A DNA stretch of 64,000 bases from Neopestalotiopsis rosae (GCA_023078685.1 JALGAS010000001.1:5146001-5210000); one strand, 5' to 3'; shown: positions 44,305 to 56,569, counted from the stretch's first letter. Notes: generated by a model not told the origin, from the sequence alone. Numbers and translations are program-made.

Positions 44305-46075
44305 ATATGTATGCAAATATTGGAATCTCTGAATAACCAATGAATGAGGGTGGTTTTTTAGTTGAATATCAAGGTGCCAAGAAAATTCACATATATCTGC
44401 CCTCGGCGCGCACCTGCGTGGTTATGGCCCAATGGTATCATCAAAGGCAACCACGACTATCTCCTCGTATTGATAAGCTATCACAACTATCGGGGTTAAA
44501 GATGGATACAATAGTGTTTTCGTATAGCCGTCGGTGATTTCCAAGGGATCGGACCTCGTGATCTGAGCAAATGCACATGTCAGCATGCACCTCAGACCGT
44601 GCAGCTGGTGGGCAGCTGCGGGATTATCCGCCGGTGTCATCATCAACGCCAAGCCTATCCGCTTGCCAGGCCTGGGCGTTTCAATTCTAGCAGCTAGCTA
44701 TACCTATTGCGATTTGCCAAGTCAGTGCCACGGTTGGTTGATCTTTAACGGTAAAAGTTTGTTTCATTTGCAATAATCGGGGAATTACATTGCGAGAATG
44801 TGTGTGTGCGTGTGTTACACACATGTTTCTCCCGCTTTCCAATGAATTTGCCAACATGAGGCTTAATAAAAGTCACCCTATCATTGGGGCTATCCATTCG
44901 GTCTGCCAGGTTAAACAAAACCCCTGTGACCAAATGTGGTTATTCCTCCTTGGGCCATAAGGTAACTGCCGTTCCATTGCGTGCCAAAATAAGCAGCGAT
45001 TGACCCGCTGTCGGGGCGCTCTTTTTCTCGATATGATCTGATCTGAATCCTGATCCTTCAGGGGGGGTCCAAGGGCCCCAATCTTTGTCACAGGCGCAAA
45101 ATGATGTTATTCAGCCCGTATGTACTATGCACTGTGCCTTACTCCGCCACAAGCTTGGCTGCTGCGAGGACATTGCGAGTGGATTCGCTTAAGTTAAGAG
45201 TTTGTAGGATCAGGCCGCCGTTACACACAGTGCTTGTTACTATGAGTGAATAGATGATCCCCCGCCTTCTCTGGAGCCTGGAATCTGGAGCCTTTTTGAA
45301 CCTGCAATATCGTGACAACTCGTGACAGTCTGATAGGTTTATGGAATAGGACCGCAGTATCGTTGGTGGGCCCAAGTCATTAAGCGGAATCCACCTTAAC
45401 GCCTTTACCCCGGAAACCTTGTCCAAAACGTTAATCAAATCCGCAGCTTTTCAGTTCAATACCCTGGACCCCTGGTGATCACCTACAGAGAGGAACCATT
45501 TGAATCATTTGGGGGGTTCCGTCCGACCTCACGTCTGAGCCTCTTGGCGCAGACGAGAGGGAAAAAATGCGAACACATAATGCGACTTTCGTATCTAACG
45601 AATCATATCATGATAATATCGTTTGTCCCGTCTTTATGGCACATGAGCCTGACTGCCTCGTCTGCCTTGAGAATTCTCCTCCCGATTTCTCTTCCTCTTG
45701 AACGTGATGAATGTATGAAACATTTCGTGCATAATAAACAACAACCGCGAAAACCTACTCTAAGTCGCTCAAGTATCAGCGCACGTCAGTGAAGACAACT
45801 GCACCGAATCGTTCGTGATTAACACGTGCGTTCTCGTGTGTCCATTACTTCTTTCGTTGATGAGATTCAAGATCAACGACTGGCCTTGATCAAGAGAAGC
45901 ACAAAGGCAGCCTTGCCGCGTCCTCGACAAGAATCCCCAGAGATGCATCTTGAGCCATTTGGGCAACATTACTGAGGTATTATTTTAACCAAAAATTCAT
46001 CCACCGACTTGGACAATAATTCTTTGCAGACTTGGCTGACTTGCTTGTCCAATCCTACAGTCAAAGGCCAAAAGC
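44305..46075. other. 1.8 kb divergent intergenic region
   Basis: Promoters of the Zn2Cys6 regulator (left) and the GT90 gene (right). A GT-rich segment that forms a near-palindrome (TGTGTGTGCGTGTGTTACACACA) lies at about 44802-44824. No gene or RNA recognised. Confidence 0.5.
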
Positions 46076-48139
46076 ATGATAATGTTACGGCGATTCAGAG
46101 GCTTCCGCCGGTCTTACATTGCGGTTGCAGCATTGGCGATTGCCTTGACAACATACCTCATCATTTATAGCCAACAAGACGTTTACAGCTTATATACGTT
46201 TGCCGCTCCACCCAAATGGCTGGGTAGACTTTGGGCAGGTACACCCAAGGCGGACAAGATTGTACCACTACCCGCCTGGAAGAAACCAGACAATCATACC
46301 ATCTCCAAGCTGGTCGATGAGGCACAACAGAGGCTGCCCAAATTACTGGAGAAGCAACCGTCAACACTGGGCGATGCTGCGCGGCGATACCGTGAGCGAC
46401 GGGGGCGCCATCCTCCTCCGGGGTTTGATGCCTGGTATAAAGCAGCAGAGAAACACGATGCCATCATTGTCGAGGAATTCTTTGACCGGGTCTACGACGA
46501 CATCAATCCATTCTGGGCAAAGGACCCAGCCGAGATGCGCCGACTGGTGAGTATTACACTTTTTAAGAGCCTCATTGATCACGTCTGCAAAGAAATCAAT
46601 GCATTCTACGAACCCAGAGACGACTTGCAAATATTCAAGAGTGACCAATATTCTAATTTTCAAGAAATCTAGGCTCATGCTTACCCACAACGGATTCAAG
46701 TACGAAATGGAAAAGTAGAATTCTTCAAAACGGATCCAGAATGGCCTGATTGGTATGAACTATGGGCGGATCTAATGAAGGAAATGTCCTATCTGCCAGA
46801 TCTGGACATGGCCGTCAACAACCTGGACGAAACGCGTATACTGGTGCCCTTTGAACAAATGGAGGAATACATCGCCGCGGAACGAAGATCACGCCGGATT
46901 TTCCCAGCCGACGAGGCCTTGCAAGAGTATACAGGCTATATCGGGGTGGACAGCGACTCCATCACCGCCGAGCAGCCACATTGGATCGGCGAAGCGACCA
47001 AGTACTGGGACTACTTCCGCGCAACCTGCCCGCCCGACAGCCCGGCCCGGAAGCTCGAGCGCATCACCGACTACGGCAGAAACGTCGACGACGTGTATCC
47101 GTACTCCCCCTCGCCGCGGTACACGCGCGGCGGCTTCGTCAGCAACGCGACGGCGGCCCGCGACGCCTGCAACCAGCCCCACCTCCGCGGCATGCACGGC
47201 ACCTTTGTGCAGAGCACGACGATGCGCACGTCGACGACGCTGTTTCCCATGTTTGGCGGGTCCAAGCTGCCCCGCAACAACGAGATCCTCGTCCCCGGCG
47301 CCGAGTACCTCACGTCCAACGAGTTCTACTCGGGGGGCGCGGCGGCCTTCAGCCAGGGCGGGCCCTGGAGGGACAAGAAGAACGCCGTCATGTGGCGCGG
47401 CGCCGCCAGTGGTGGGTTTCACACGGAGAAGAACTGGTTCCGCTTCCAGCGGCACCGGTTCGTGCAAATGATGAACGCCACGGCCGTGGCGCAGGTGGAA
47501 CAGGGCGACGCCGCCGCCGGACCCAGCTTCAACCTCGCGCCGAGCCAACAATACTACAGTCTATCGTCATCGCCGAAAAAGAAGAAGCTTCTTTTGGGCC
47601 AGTGGCTCCGGTCCGTCAGCAACGTCGCCTTTAGCCGCCTCGACTGCTTCCCCGAGGAGGTCGGGTTCTGGGGCCGGCGGCTGGTCTGCGCCTACATCGC
47701 CCCCTGGTTCGCCCAGGTGGCCACGGTGCCCATGCGGGACCAGTACGCCTACCGCTACCTGCCCGACGTGGACGGCAACTCGTACTCGGCGCGGTTCCGG
47801 GGTTTTCTGCTGAGCAGCAGCTGCGTGATCAAGGCCACCGTCTTTGCCGAGTGGCACGACGACCGCCTCGTCCCCTGGGTGCACTACGTGCCCCTGGACA
47901 GCACGTACATGGACGTCTACGCCCTGCTCGAGTACTTTATCGGAGACGGCGGCGGCGGCGGGGAAGGAGAGGACGGCGGTCACGGCGAGGTGGCGCAGCG
48001 GATCGCGCAGGAGGGTGCCGAGTGGGCGAGGCGGGCGCTCAGGCGCGAGGACATGATGCTCTACACGTGGAGGGCTTTGCTCGAGTATGCGAGAGTCGTG
48101 GATCCCCGGCGAGATCGGCTTGGCTTTGTCAAAGATTGA
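46076..48139 (+). CDS. GT90 (CAP10/CXT1-like) glycosyltransferase, type II membrane
   Basis: A Golgi-type glycosyltransferase of the family that includes the Cryptococcus beta-1,2-xylosyltransferase Cxt1 and capsule protein Cap10. Exons 46076-46546 and 46673-48139 (126-nt intron) give 645 residues. The N-terminus is basic (MIMLRRFRGFRRS) followed by a single membrane span (YIAVAALAIALTTYLII), a type II topology. The lumenal part has the family motifs: DLDMAVNNLDETRILVPFE, LPRNNEILVPGAEY, KKNAVMWRGAASGG, SYSARFRGFLLSSSCVIKATVF and EWHDDRLVPWVHYVPLDSTY. A Gly/Glu-rich insert (about 47940-47985, GDGGGGGEGEDGGHG) interrupts the C-terminal helix region. An alternative start is the second ATG at 46082. 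It converges with the CYP505 gene. Confidence 0.9.
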
Positions 48140-48429
48140 GTGAAGCAATAGAGACGAGCAGATTCTACAGCCAATGATGATTGACGGGATGTTACATGAA
48201 AGTTGACATGACTGAGACTATGCACGAGTAGTGCGTCCTGGGATGCGGTCTTCATATAAGAGACTTTCAACAGTGACTTTACTGATTGCATTTATTATAG
48301 TGAGTGCTGAGCAGCAGAGACTTGCCCAATTTTCGTAGTTTTCATGTTTGAGCGAGTGTGTACATTGTCAAAAAAGGAAGAAGACCCTTCTGGAATATAC
48401 CTGTACCTCGGTGGATAACCTCCAGTCAC
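48140..48429. terminator. Shared 3' region of convergent GT90 and CYP505 genes
   Basis: 290 bp between the stop codons of the two convergent genes. AT-rich, with TTATTATAGTG-type motifs. Nothing else recognised. Confidence 0.4.
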
Positions 48430-51400
48430 TTAGTCAAAAACGTCGCTGACATATCTCACCTCCCGAATCTCCTCCAGCCAGTCCCGCGCCTGCTTCTCGG
48501 TCACGTCCGGGTGCGCCTCGCGGTACGTCTTGATGAACATGTCCGAGGCGCTCTTGGCCAGCTTGCTAGCCGAGCCGCAGACGTAGATCTTGGCGCCCTG
48601 GTCGCGGAACAGGGTGCGCAGGTACTCGCGGTCCTCCCACACGCGGTCGGGGGCGTACTTGCAGGGGGCGCCCTCGCCCTTTTGGCCGACGCGGGAAAAG
48701 GCCGGGCGCAGGTTGACGGCGCCCATCTTTTCCCACTTGACGAGCTCGTCGCGGTAGAGAAAGTCCCGCTGGGCGTCGCGGCAGCCGTAGTAGAGCACGG
48801 CGGGCGCGAGCTTCTTGCCGTCGTGGCTGGCCTCGAGGACGCAGGCGCGCTCCTGCACGAAGCCGCGGAAGGGCGCCAGGCCCGTGCCCGCGCAGATCAT
48901 GATGATGGGCACGTCGGCGCTGGTCGGGAGGTGGAAGCCCGTGTTGGAGTGGCGCACGTAGCAGCGGATCTTGGAGCCCGGCTCGTGACGGGCCAGATAC
49001 GTCGACGCCACGCCCTCGAACTGGCGCCCGTGGCCGCTGCGGGCCGGCGCCTCATGGACGTCGTATGTGACTGAAGCGATCACATTCTTTGGCCCCTCGC
49101 CCTTGGCGTCCTGCTTGCCTTGGAGCTCCGACGCCAGTGGCGACGAGGAGATGGAGTACTGGCGAGGAGACAGCGGCTTCAGCATATCCAGGTACTGTTC
49201 AAAGGGGAGATTTGCGCTGGGATAATCCTCGAGGAGGTCGAGAATCGATCGCCGCTTCGAAATGACCTCTTCGTTGAATTTGGTTTGGTTAGACGCAAGG
49301 TCCATGAGCGCCTTCTGATCGGCGTCCTTGGCTGTTCGGGCAATGGCCTCGATCTGACGCCTCGAAGCTGGCGTTCCGAGCTCGACGCGTGCTGCAAGAA
49401 GATCGACTACATTCACCGCTCCACCGCCAGTCTAATTCATTTGTCAGTCGGTGATCAAGTCGGCTTGTCTTCCGGTACACCTACCAAGAACTCCTTGCTG
49501 GTACCACTAATTTCGATCGAGTCGTCCATGTTGAGCTTGAATCGACGAGCAGCACGTCTGACCATGTTGGGTGGGTTTGTAGGCATGACTACGAGATAGT
49601 CTGCTTACTATTAGTATGACATTCCTCCGAATTTGGAGACAAAGACTCACCTCCAGCTTCATACGAGACACCCTCTGGCAGCTCAACCTCGAGATGCTTC
49701 TTGGCAGAACCCATGTCGCTTGCAGGGGCAATTTCGACATTCTTCTTGACAACAGCCTCGGCAACTTCCTCTCCAGCCAGCTTACTCGCCATGTCCGCCT
49801 TTTTGAACTTGATGGACAACTCGGGGGCCTGACCCGGGTGCTTTTCGTCACCGACAGAGTCAAGCAAGTGATCACGCCAGTCCTCCCAGGGGCCAACAAT
49901 ATCCTCCTTGACGTCGACGAAGCCAGGCTCAATGACCCTCGAGCCGCCCAGCTTGGGAATGGCGTCATTGTAGAACTTTGGCACCTTGTGGAAAGTCTCG
50001 GACCACTCGCTATTGCCAACGCCAAACACGGCAAACTTGACGTTCTTGAGCGCACCGGAATCAAGGGACTCGATCCATGCCTGGAATTTCCTGGCATTAT
50101 CTGGGGGCTTGCCCTCGTATGATGGCGCAATCATGACGACGGGCATGTCGGTCGGCAGGTTGCCTGTGCTGGCGTCCAGAGTCTTGACTTCGGGTCCCAG
50201 CCCGCGCTCTTTGGCCATCGTCTGCAGGTCCTCGGCGATATACTTGCACGTTCCAGCATTGGATCCGTACAAAATGAGCAGCGGGTTGTTTGATCCTGCA
50301 CTAGTGGTTGCATCAAAGCGTGAGCGTGGGCGAAGTTTTAGAAAAGAGAAGGGAAGCCTGAGGCCTCATAGGATAAGGGAACTTACGTTTGAGCCTTCTT
50401 GCCGCCACTCTTTGGCTGTTTTTCATGGACATCCTGGAGCATTGAAGAAGGCACTGAGCCTGGAATGCCAGTTGTAGCCTTCCTGCCAGGTCGTCTGGCG
50501 ACCTTGATTTTAAAGTCTGCCGGCTTAACAGTCAAGGTGCTCTTCAGATCTGTGAGAGATTGTCAGCGTTCGGAACCGAGTGCACTCGTCCTCATCAACC
50601 TACGGAGGTTATAGCTCGGATCAGCCACTGTGAAGTGGTGGTTAGCTGTTGCCCATAACGTTCAGCCATTGATTATAAAGCGCTTACTCGACACCTCAAA
50701 CCTCTGGAGCACCATGGCTAGGGTCATGACCATCTCCTGCTCGGCCAGAAAACGGCCAATGCAGGATCTCACTCCGTTGCCAAATGCCTTCCAGGCGTTC
50801 TTTGGCATCTTCTCAAATCCGCCGTCCATCATGCGCTCAGGACGGAACTCCCCGGCATCTGGACCCCAGACTCTTTCATCGTGGTGCATGCCAGGTAGAT
50901 TGACACGGACATTCATGTCTTTAGTAATCTTATACTTGCCACCAATGACGGTGTCTTCCTTGGCGTGAAGTTGAGTCTGGGTGATGGGACCCAGAAAGCG
51001 CAATGATTCCCTAGATGAGCGTTCAATGTTAGTGTGATTCTGGCCATGGATTGGTCAAGTTGCATATCCTCGAAGCAACCAGTCCATCTCGTATTGATTG
51101 GGACGAACTACTAATTAAAAGGGTCGTGAATGTCTGGAACACATACAGTATACAAGCCTTCAGATATTTGAGCTGAGGAACGTGACTGGGCTGCAGAACA
51201 TCATCGCCAAGCACATGATCGACTTCCGCTTGAGCTTTGTACAAGGTCTCCGGCTTGTGTAGGAAATTGTAGAAAAGGAAAGCAAGAGTTCCACTCGTCG
51301 TCTCGTGTCCAGCAATCTGTTGATCAGAAGTTAGTCGGTCATATGGATGAGAAGATTGTGTACAGGCATGGAGAAGCATACCAGGAATGTCAGCATGTTG

Positions 51401-52382
51401 TAGCGAATGTTCTCATCTGACATCTTTTCTCCAGTCTCCGGATCCGAGACACTCAGCATAGCATTGAGCACATCATGAACCTCTGGCTTTGGATTGCGTT
51501 TACGCTCTGCAATGAGCTCGTCGGCAAGCTTCCACATGTCTTCCTTGGTTTTCTTGTACTCAGCAGCAGACCAGATGCGCATAGTGGTCTCCAGATGTGG
51601 GCGATTAGCTCGTTTGCCCGTCTCAATCAGTGCTCGAGCCATCTGTTCAGCAAACGGATGCGGGTGATCTCTGTAAAAGCTGTTGAAGCGATAGTCGAAC
51701 GCGCACATTGCAATAGTGTCAAAGGCCAACCTGTGGAAGATGGTCAGCTTGGGACAGTGATATTTGTCAAGGAGTGACATATCGTGAAGTCATCCGAGCA
51801 CGAAATCTCATTGTCCGGGCCGAGCCTGTCCCATCTCAATACCATCTGAGAGATCATGTCTTGCATTTGGGGAAACATCTTGCGAATGGACAAAGGTCCA
51901 AAAGCAGGCATACAGATACGGTGAGCCTTTTGCCAGTTCTGTTTCTTGTTAGCTGCCATGATGACATTTCAGTTTCTATCGATACCCACATGCTCAGTGG
52001 TGCGTGCAGAGAACAAGCCGTCCCCGATGAGGATACGAGCTTCCTTCAACGGCCCTTCAATGTTCTTGTCGAAACGGCTCTCGTCGTAGATCTCATCGGC
52101 TAGCTCGTAGGATGAGATGATGACTTCTAAGTGATCAACAAGATCGAGCTTCACGATATCACCATACATGGCATTGAGTCGCCAAGCCGAACTCGCGGGA
52201 AAGGCAGGGTTTATTTCAGACATGTTGCGAGTGAACCAGTGCGTGGCAGGCTGAGGGATGGGGACAAGATCCTCCTCCTTGACCGATTTGTTCCCCTTGG
52301 GGTTGGATGCCGGCTTGGAGGCATCGCCCGGTCTGTAGGGGCACTCGGTCGCCGCTCCATCTTTTCCAGATGATTGGGACAT
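48430..52382 (-). CDS. CYP505-type self-sufficient fatty-acid hydroxylase (P450-CPR fusion)
   Basis: A catalytically self-sufficient P450 that hydroxylates fatty acids near the omega end, of the P450foxy/P450-BM3 type. Ten exons give about 1,070 residues. Start MSQSSGKDGAATE at 52382. P450 half: PIPQP, GDGLFSARTTEHNWQKAH, the region [26 protein letters not shown], the I-helix AGHETTSGTLAF, ESLRF (E-x-x-R) and the heme-binding FGNGVRSCIGRFLA. Reductase half: FMN-binding LLILYGSNAGTCKYIA, FAD-binding RQYSISSSPL, CAGTGLAPFRGF and the NADPH site YGCRDAQRDFLY, ending YVSDVFD. A 24-nt microexon (50604-50627) encodes MADPSYNL-like text. Intron 2 (51733-51782) has AT-AC ends rather than GT-AG. It has an N-terminal extension of about 35 residues before the proline motif. 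CCTCGG-type elements lie upstream. Confidence 0.9.
50604..50627 (-). other. 24-nt microexon of the CYP505 gene
   Basis: TGGCTGATCC...AACCTCC, flanked by CACAG and GTAGGT. Joined to its neighbours it reads VSMADPSYNLHLKSTLTVKP, matching the conserved stretch after the heme domain of the family. Its loss would remove eight residues without shifting the frame. Confidence 0.7.
51733..51782 (-). other. Probable AT-AC intron in the CYP505 gene
   Basis: A 50-nt intron that opens ATATGTCACT and ends ATCTTCCAC, with a GCTGAC branch site about 12 nt before the end. Removing it joins ...SCSDDFT to [10 protein letters not shown], the sequence expected by alignment with P450-BM3 (EDMTRLTLDTIGLC). No GT-AG pair here keeps the frame. 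A deletion of two bases at an ordinary donor (acgaGGtatgt to acgatatgt) is the alternative. Confidence 0.6.
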
Positions 52383-53255
52383 TGTGATTGGGAAGTATTG
52401 ATTACATGTATTAGAAGGTTTGATTTGATTGATATAGAGACTTCATCACAGACAGCAATCTGAGGCGTTCTCTCCCATTTATATACACACGATCTCTCCA
52501 TCTTGCAAACAGTAAGGACAGGACAATGTGCGACTTTGAATTCCACTTGGAAGTATGGCGATTACTGATGCATGCGCAGGGCCATAAGGCTTGAAGCACA
52601 AGAATACACCAATCACTATGAAGCCTAACTCTAATAGTACTTCCGAATTAGGGCTCCCGAGGCATGACGTTGGTGCCTCGGAGTCGGAGTCTCGCTCACA
52701 AGTTGACCACGAGAGGATAGATGCGCTCTATAGCTCTCCAAGCGCTCCTATTGGAAGTTGAAGCCCTAAGGTAATGCCGTGATAGATCGGTAGGTCCCAG
52801 GGCTAGTGCCTCTTTGTCGTGCAGAGGAGGTCGAATAGAACCCAGAGAGCTGGCTAATGCGCCTCTATCATGACTAAGTTCAGCACCAGAGCGGTTCTGT
52901 AATGGTCGACCAATCTTTGCATTTCAATCAGTCCTTGAGCCAGACTTCCCGTCGTAGGTGAAGCCAAAAAACTAAGGGGAAGTTCGAGTGCAACCTAGGC
53001 AACGGCCATGATGCCGCACCGGCCCCGACACGGTTCGGTTCTTGTGGGCTCGTTGCGCGATTTGCTAAGGCCGGAGAGCGATGTGAATGCATATAGCACA
53101 AGTGGCGTTTCCTTTCGTTAACCCCTACATTGTCGTGGATTCTTCGAAATAACTTGACATCCCCAGCCAACCTCGCAGCGCGCTTTTTTGGCAGCAAACA
53201 TATCATGGCACGCAAGCTTTGCCAAATATTGGCAAGATACGACGAGATATTGCGA
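52383..53255. other. Intergenic region, promoter of the CYP505 gene
   Basis: About 870 bp between the CYP505 start (minus) and the ESF2 stop (minus). No gene recognised; holds the paired CCTCGG elements. Confidence 0.5.
52657..52681. promoter_or_regulatory. Inverted CCGAGG...CCTCGG pair upstream of CYP505
   Basis: CCGAGG at 52657-52662 and CCTCGG at 52676-52681 form an inverted repeat with a 13-nt gap, 275-300 bp before the CYP505 start. This is the Far-type core in both orientations, on a fatty-acid hydroxylase gene. Confidence 0.5.
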
Positions 53256-54321
53256 TTAGAACAACATGCTGGCAACACGTTTTGAACCTTCTGACAGCTT
53301 CTCAGACCCTGGCTTTTTGGCGACTGCTGATTGTTCAAATGTTCGCCGGCTTTGCTGGTCCACAGCACGACTCTCTCCCTCCTTTTGCTTCTTCTTCGAC
53401 TGGATTCCGTTGAGCATCTTTGCCTTTTCCACATTCTGTACAAACTCCTTGTTCTCCTTTGTGGACTTGGAAATTTCGGCACGCATTCTGTTGGATTTCT
53501 CAGCAGCTTCGGCCGATATCTGCTCGGTAAGGTTGTCTAAGGAACATGGTCAGTGGCTGTCATGGTCATTGGGAGACAAGTAGGGCGATGACGTACGCCA
53601 TTTGAACCCTTTCAAGTAGGAGAGAGACCACAAGTCATCACGATAGAATGAACCCTTCTTTCCTCCGATAACCTGGCCTCTGAGAAGATCGACTGCTGCT
53701 TTGGCGTCCTTCTTCTTGACAAATTCGACCCAGCCGTCAGTGAAAGACCGCTTCTTGTTACCTCCATTTTTTACGCGTCTCGAGTGCGCTGTTGGGTCTT
53801 CGGGCGAAAGAAAAATGCGGTTGATGGTTCCATATGGCTCTAGCAGAGATCGTAGCTTCTGTGGTTTCATGACTTTGACAAGGTCAGTTTGCGCTGCGCT
53901 ACACAGTTCTGGGGCCAAGTGTAGTCTACTGACATGGAGGAACTCTTGAAATGTACACAACGCCGGATTTCTTGATCGCTGCTTCGGTAGCAACGAGGTT
54001 CTTCTTGGTTAAGGGCTTTGAAATGCCAGGCAACTCGTCAAGCTTTTGCTTCTTGCGACTTGACGGTGCGCCGTCTTCTTCTTCTGAGTCGTTCTTTTGT
54101 GCACTTTTTTTCGGCCTGCGCTCTGGCTCGTCTTCGTCGGAATCGTCGTTGACAATACTCGCCGCATCATCCTCGCCATCACTCGAGACATCGTCCTCAT
54201 CTATGCGCCGCCTCTTGGTGCTGCTGCCGCCCTTGCGGACTTCCTCCTCGGACTCGTAGCCGCGAACATCGTCGTCGCTGTCCTCGGCGTCGAGGAAATT
54301 GTTGCGCTTTTCTGCCGGCAT
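53256..54321 (-). CDS. ESF2: Pre-rRNA-processing protein ESF2 (ABT1-like)
   Basis: A nucleolar RNA-binding factor for 18S rRNA processing, acting in the small-subunit processome and stimulating the helicase Dbp8 in yeast. Exons 53934-54321, 53597-53872 and 53256-53536 give 314 residues. An acidic/basic low-complexity N-terminus (FLDAEDSDDD, RKKQKLDELPG) is followed by the family RRM: GVVYISRVPPFMKPQKLRSLL, EPYGTINRIFL, WVEFVKKKDAKAAVDLL and the YRDDLWSLSYLKGFKWHNL segment that is diagnostic for Esf2/ABT1. A C-terminal coiled coil (EKSNRMRAEISKSTKENKEF) and basic tail follow. Both introns are canonical GT-AG (61 and 60 nt). Its start faces the ALDH gene (head-to-head, about 700 bp apart). Confidence 0.94.
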
Positions 54322-55022
54322 TTCCGAGATTGGTCAAGGAGAACAGGGATTGGCTTTGTGTACTCTTGAGATAGCTAGCAATTGTTCGTCCGTGTATTCG
54401 ATCGATATCGCGGCGCAACAAGCAATGAAGCCAACCAGGTCCTGCAAAAGAATCAAGTCTTTCTTGACGATCAGCCTTGGAAGATAAATTTTAGTGGAGC
54501 CAGACTAGTGCATCTGCACTAATGCTCAAAAGGCTTAGAAAGGCTCTCGCTCGGCATTTTGCGGCCAGTGACCAACGTGGTTTGGGTAAGGATTATTTTT
54601 ATGCTCTTATCAGCGGTTTATCGATGCCTTAATGTAATGTTTCCGAGCTCGGCGGGGTAATTGGTACAATTCAGGGTAGCTCCAGATGTTTTGGGCGGTC
54701 CTGACTCGACTGCACTGGAGCTGCCCCCAGTTGCCCCTCCATATACTTGATGCCAAAACGTAAGCCCTGTAATCAGACGTCACTGCGCTTGACTCGCCTC
54801 TGGGGACATTTTTGATTGCTCAAGTGATAAGTACCTAGCAGCGAGGTAGGCAGTTTATCAAATTATTCATGATATACCTTTGCAGCGAGTCGATAACATT
54901 TGCCCCCCTCAAATAAATACATCGTCCGGTTGATCCCTTCGTCAAACTCAAATCAGCTCCAAACTTACCCATCGCCACCAACCTTTTTTTTCCCTTTTCG
55001 ATAGCATTTGAAGTTATTCAAC
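54322..55022. promoter_or_regulatory. Divergent promoter region of ESF2 and ALDH
   Basis: 701 bp between two divergent starts. A CT-rich/poly-T-like tract (ACCTTTTTTTTCCC) lies about 40 bp before the ALDH start, and an AAATAAATAC motif near 54913. No CCTCGG element. No gene recognised. Confidence 0.45.
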
Positions 55023-56569
55023 ATGTCTGCCGAGGTCATCACCACCATTTCTCCCACTACCAACGAGGGTATCATCACTCGCAATGGTGTGAGCTCAACC
55101 GAGCTTGAGCACCTGCCAGAGACCGCAACTGAGGCTTTCCGCACATGGAGCAAGACTTCTTTGGTCGACCGACAGATCATCGTCAAGAAGGCCCTGAAGC
55201 TGCTGGGCGACAAGCAAGATGAGCTTGCTCAGGAGATCACTCACCAGATGGGACGTCCCATTCGTTACACAGGCGTCGAGGTCGCCACTGCTGTGAAGCG
55301 TGGTGACTATCTCGTCAAGATTAGCGAAGAGACTCTCAAGGACACTCCTGGTGAGGCAGAGAAGGGCTTCAAGAGGTTCATCCGCAAGGTTCCTGTTGGC
55401 CCAGTGCTCATCATCTTTCCCTGGAACGTAAGTTGTCCATCGATCAACAAGTTATAGAATTTTTCCAGTTGCTCAAGGCTTTCTCAGTACCCATACCTGA
55501 CTCTTGTCAACTCTCTCGTGCCGGCTTTGCTCGCAGGGAACACAGTCATCCTCAAGCCTTCACCGCAAACGCCCACTATTGCCGAGCAGGTCACCAAGGC
55601 TTTCACCGAGGCTGGTCTTCCGGCTGGTGTGCTGCAATACTTCCACTGTGGATCGCCAATTATCATGGAATCCATCATTCGCAACCCCCAGATTGCCTTG
55701 ATCTGCTTCACAGGATCGGTCCCTGGTGGCCTGGGTGTGCAAAAGGCCGCTTCGGATCGCATCGTTGGTGTCGGTCTGGAGCTTGGTGGCAAAGACCCTG
55801 CATACGTCAGAAGTGATGTTGATATTGCCTGGGCAGCCGAGGAGATTGTGGACGGATCAATCTTCAACTCGGGCCAGAGCTGTTGCGCTATTGAGCGTGT
55901 CTACGTTGATGAGGCCATCCACGACGATTTTGTCAAGGCAGTACAAAAGGTTCTCGAGGGCTACAAGGTCGGCGACCCTATGGACAAGGAGACTCAGATT
56001 GGACCTGTCGTGTCGAAGCGATCCAAGGAGGCCATTGAGGCACAGATCAAGGACGCAGTGGCCAAGGGTGCCAAGGACGAGACGCCCGACAATGCCACAT
56101 TCAAGAACATGCCCGAAAAGGGCAACTTTGTGAAGCCTACCTTGCTCACAGGCGTCAACCACACCATGGACGTCATGACAGAGGAGACTTTTGGTCCAGT
56201 GATTGCCGTTCAGAAGGTCAAGACAGACTCTGAGGCCATTGCTCTGATGAACTCGAGCGAATTCGGTCTTACTGCCAGCATATGGACAAAGGACACGGAC
56301 AAGGCCTACGAACTTGTCCAGGATGTTGAGGCTGGAACAGTGTTTGTGAACCGTGCCGACTTCCCTAGCCCCGTAAGTCACTTCTCTTGGAAACTGAGCG
56401 ATACGCTTGTTTTTTCTATAAACCTTTACGATTCTCATACTGACGTGACCTCTAGGACCTGGCTTGGACAGGTTGGAAGAACTCTGGAAAGGGTCAGACC
56501 CTGAGCAAGTTTGGTTTCGACCAATTCTCCAAGCTGAAGAGCTACCACCTCAAGGACTACCCTAAATAA
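55023..56569 (+). CDS. Aldehyde dehydrogenase superfamily enzyme
   Basis: NAD(P)+-dependent aldehyde oxidation. Exons 55023-55427, 55488-56372 and 56456-56569 give 467 residues. Start MSAEVITTISPTT. Key features: WN at IIFPWN joined to YPYLTLVNSLVPALLAGNTVILKPS (cofactor binding), FTGSVPGGLGV, the general-base Glu in GLELGGKDPAYV and the nucleophile Cys in NSGQSCCAIERVYV, and EETFGPVIAV. The C-terminus reads NRADFPSPDLAWTGWKNSGKGQTLSKFG, the fungal form of the usual loop. It resembles succinate-semialdehyde-type and Msc7-type ALDHs; the exact substrate is not decided by sequence. At 467 residues it is slightly shorter than the family's typical 480-500. No targeting signal seen. Confidence 0.92.

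Noticed and set aside
48358..49074. 238-codon antisense frame across the CYP505 reductase half
   Set aside because: Ala/Val-rich shadow of a GC-rich coding exon.
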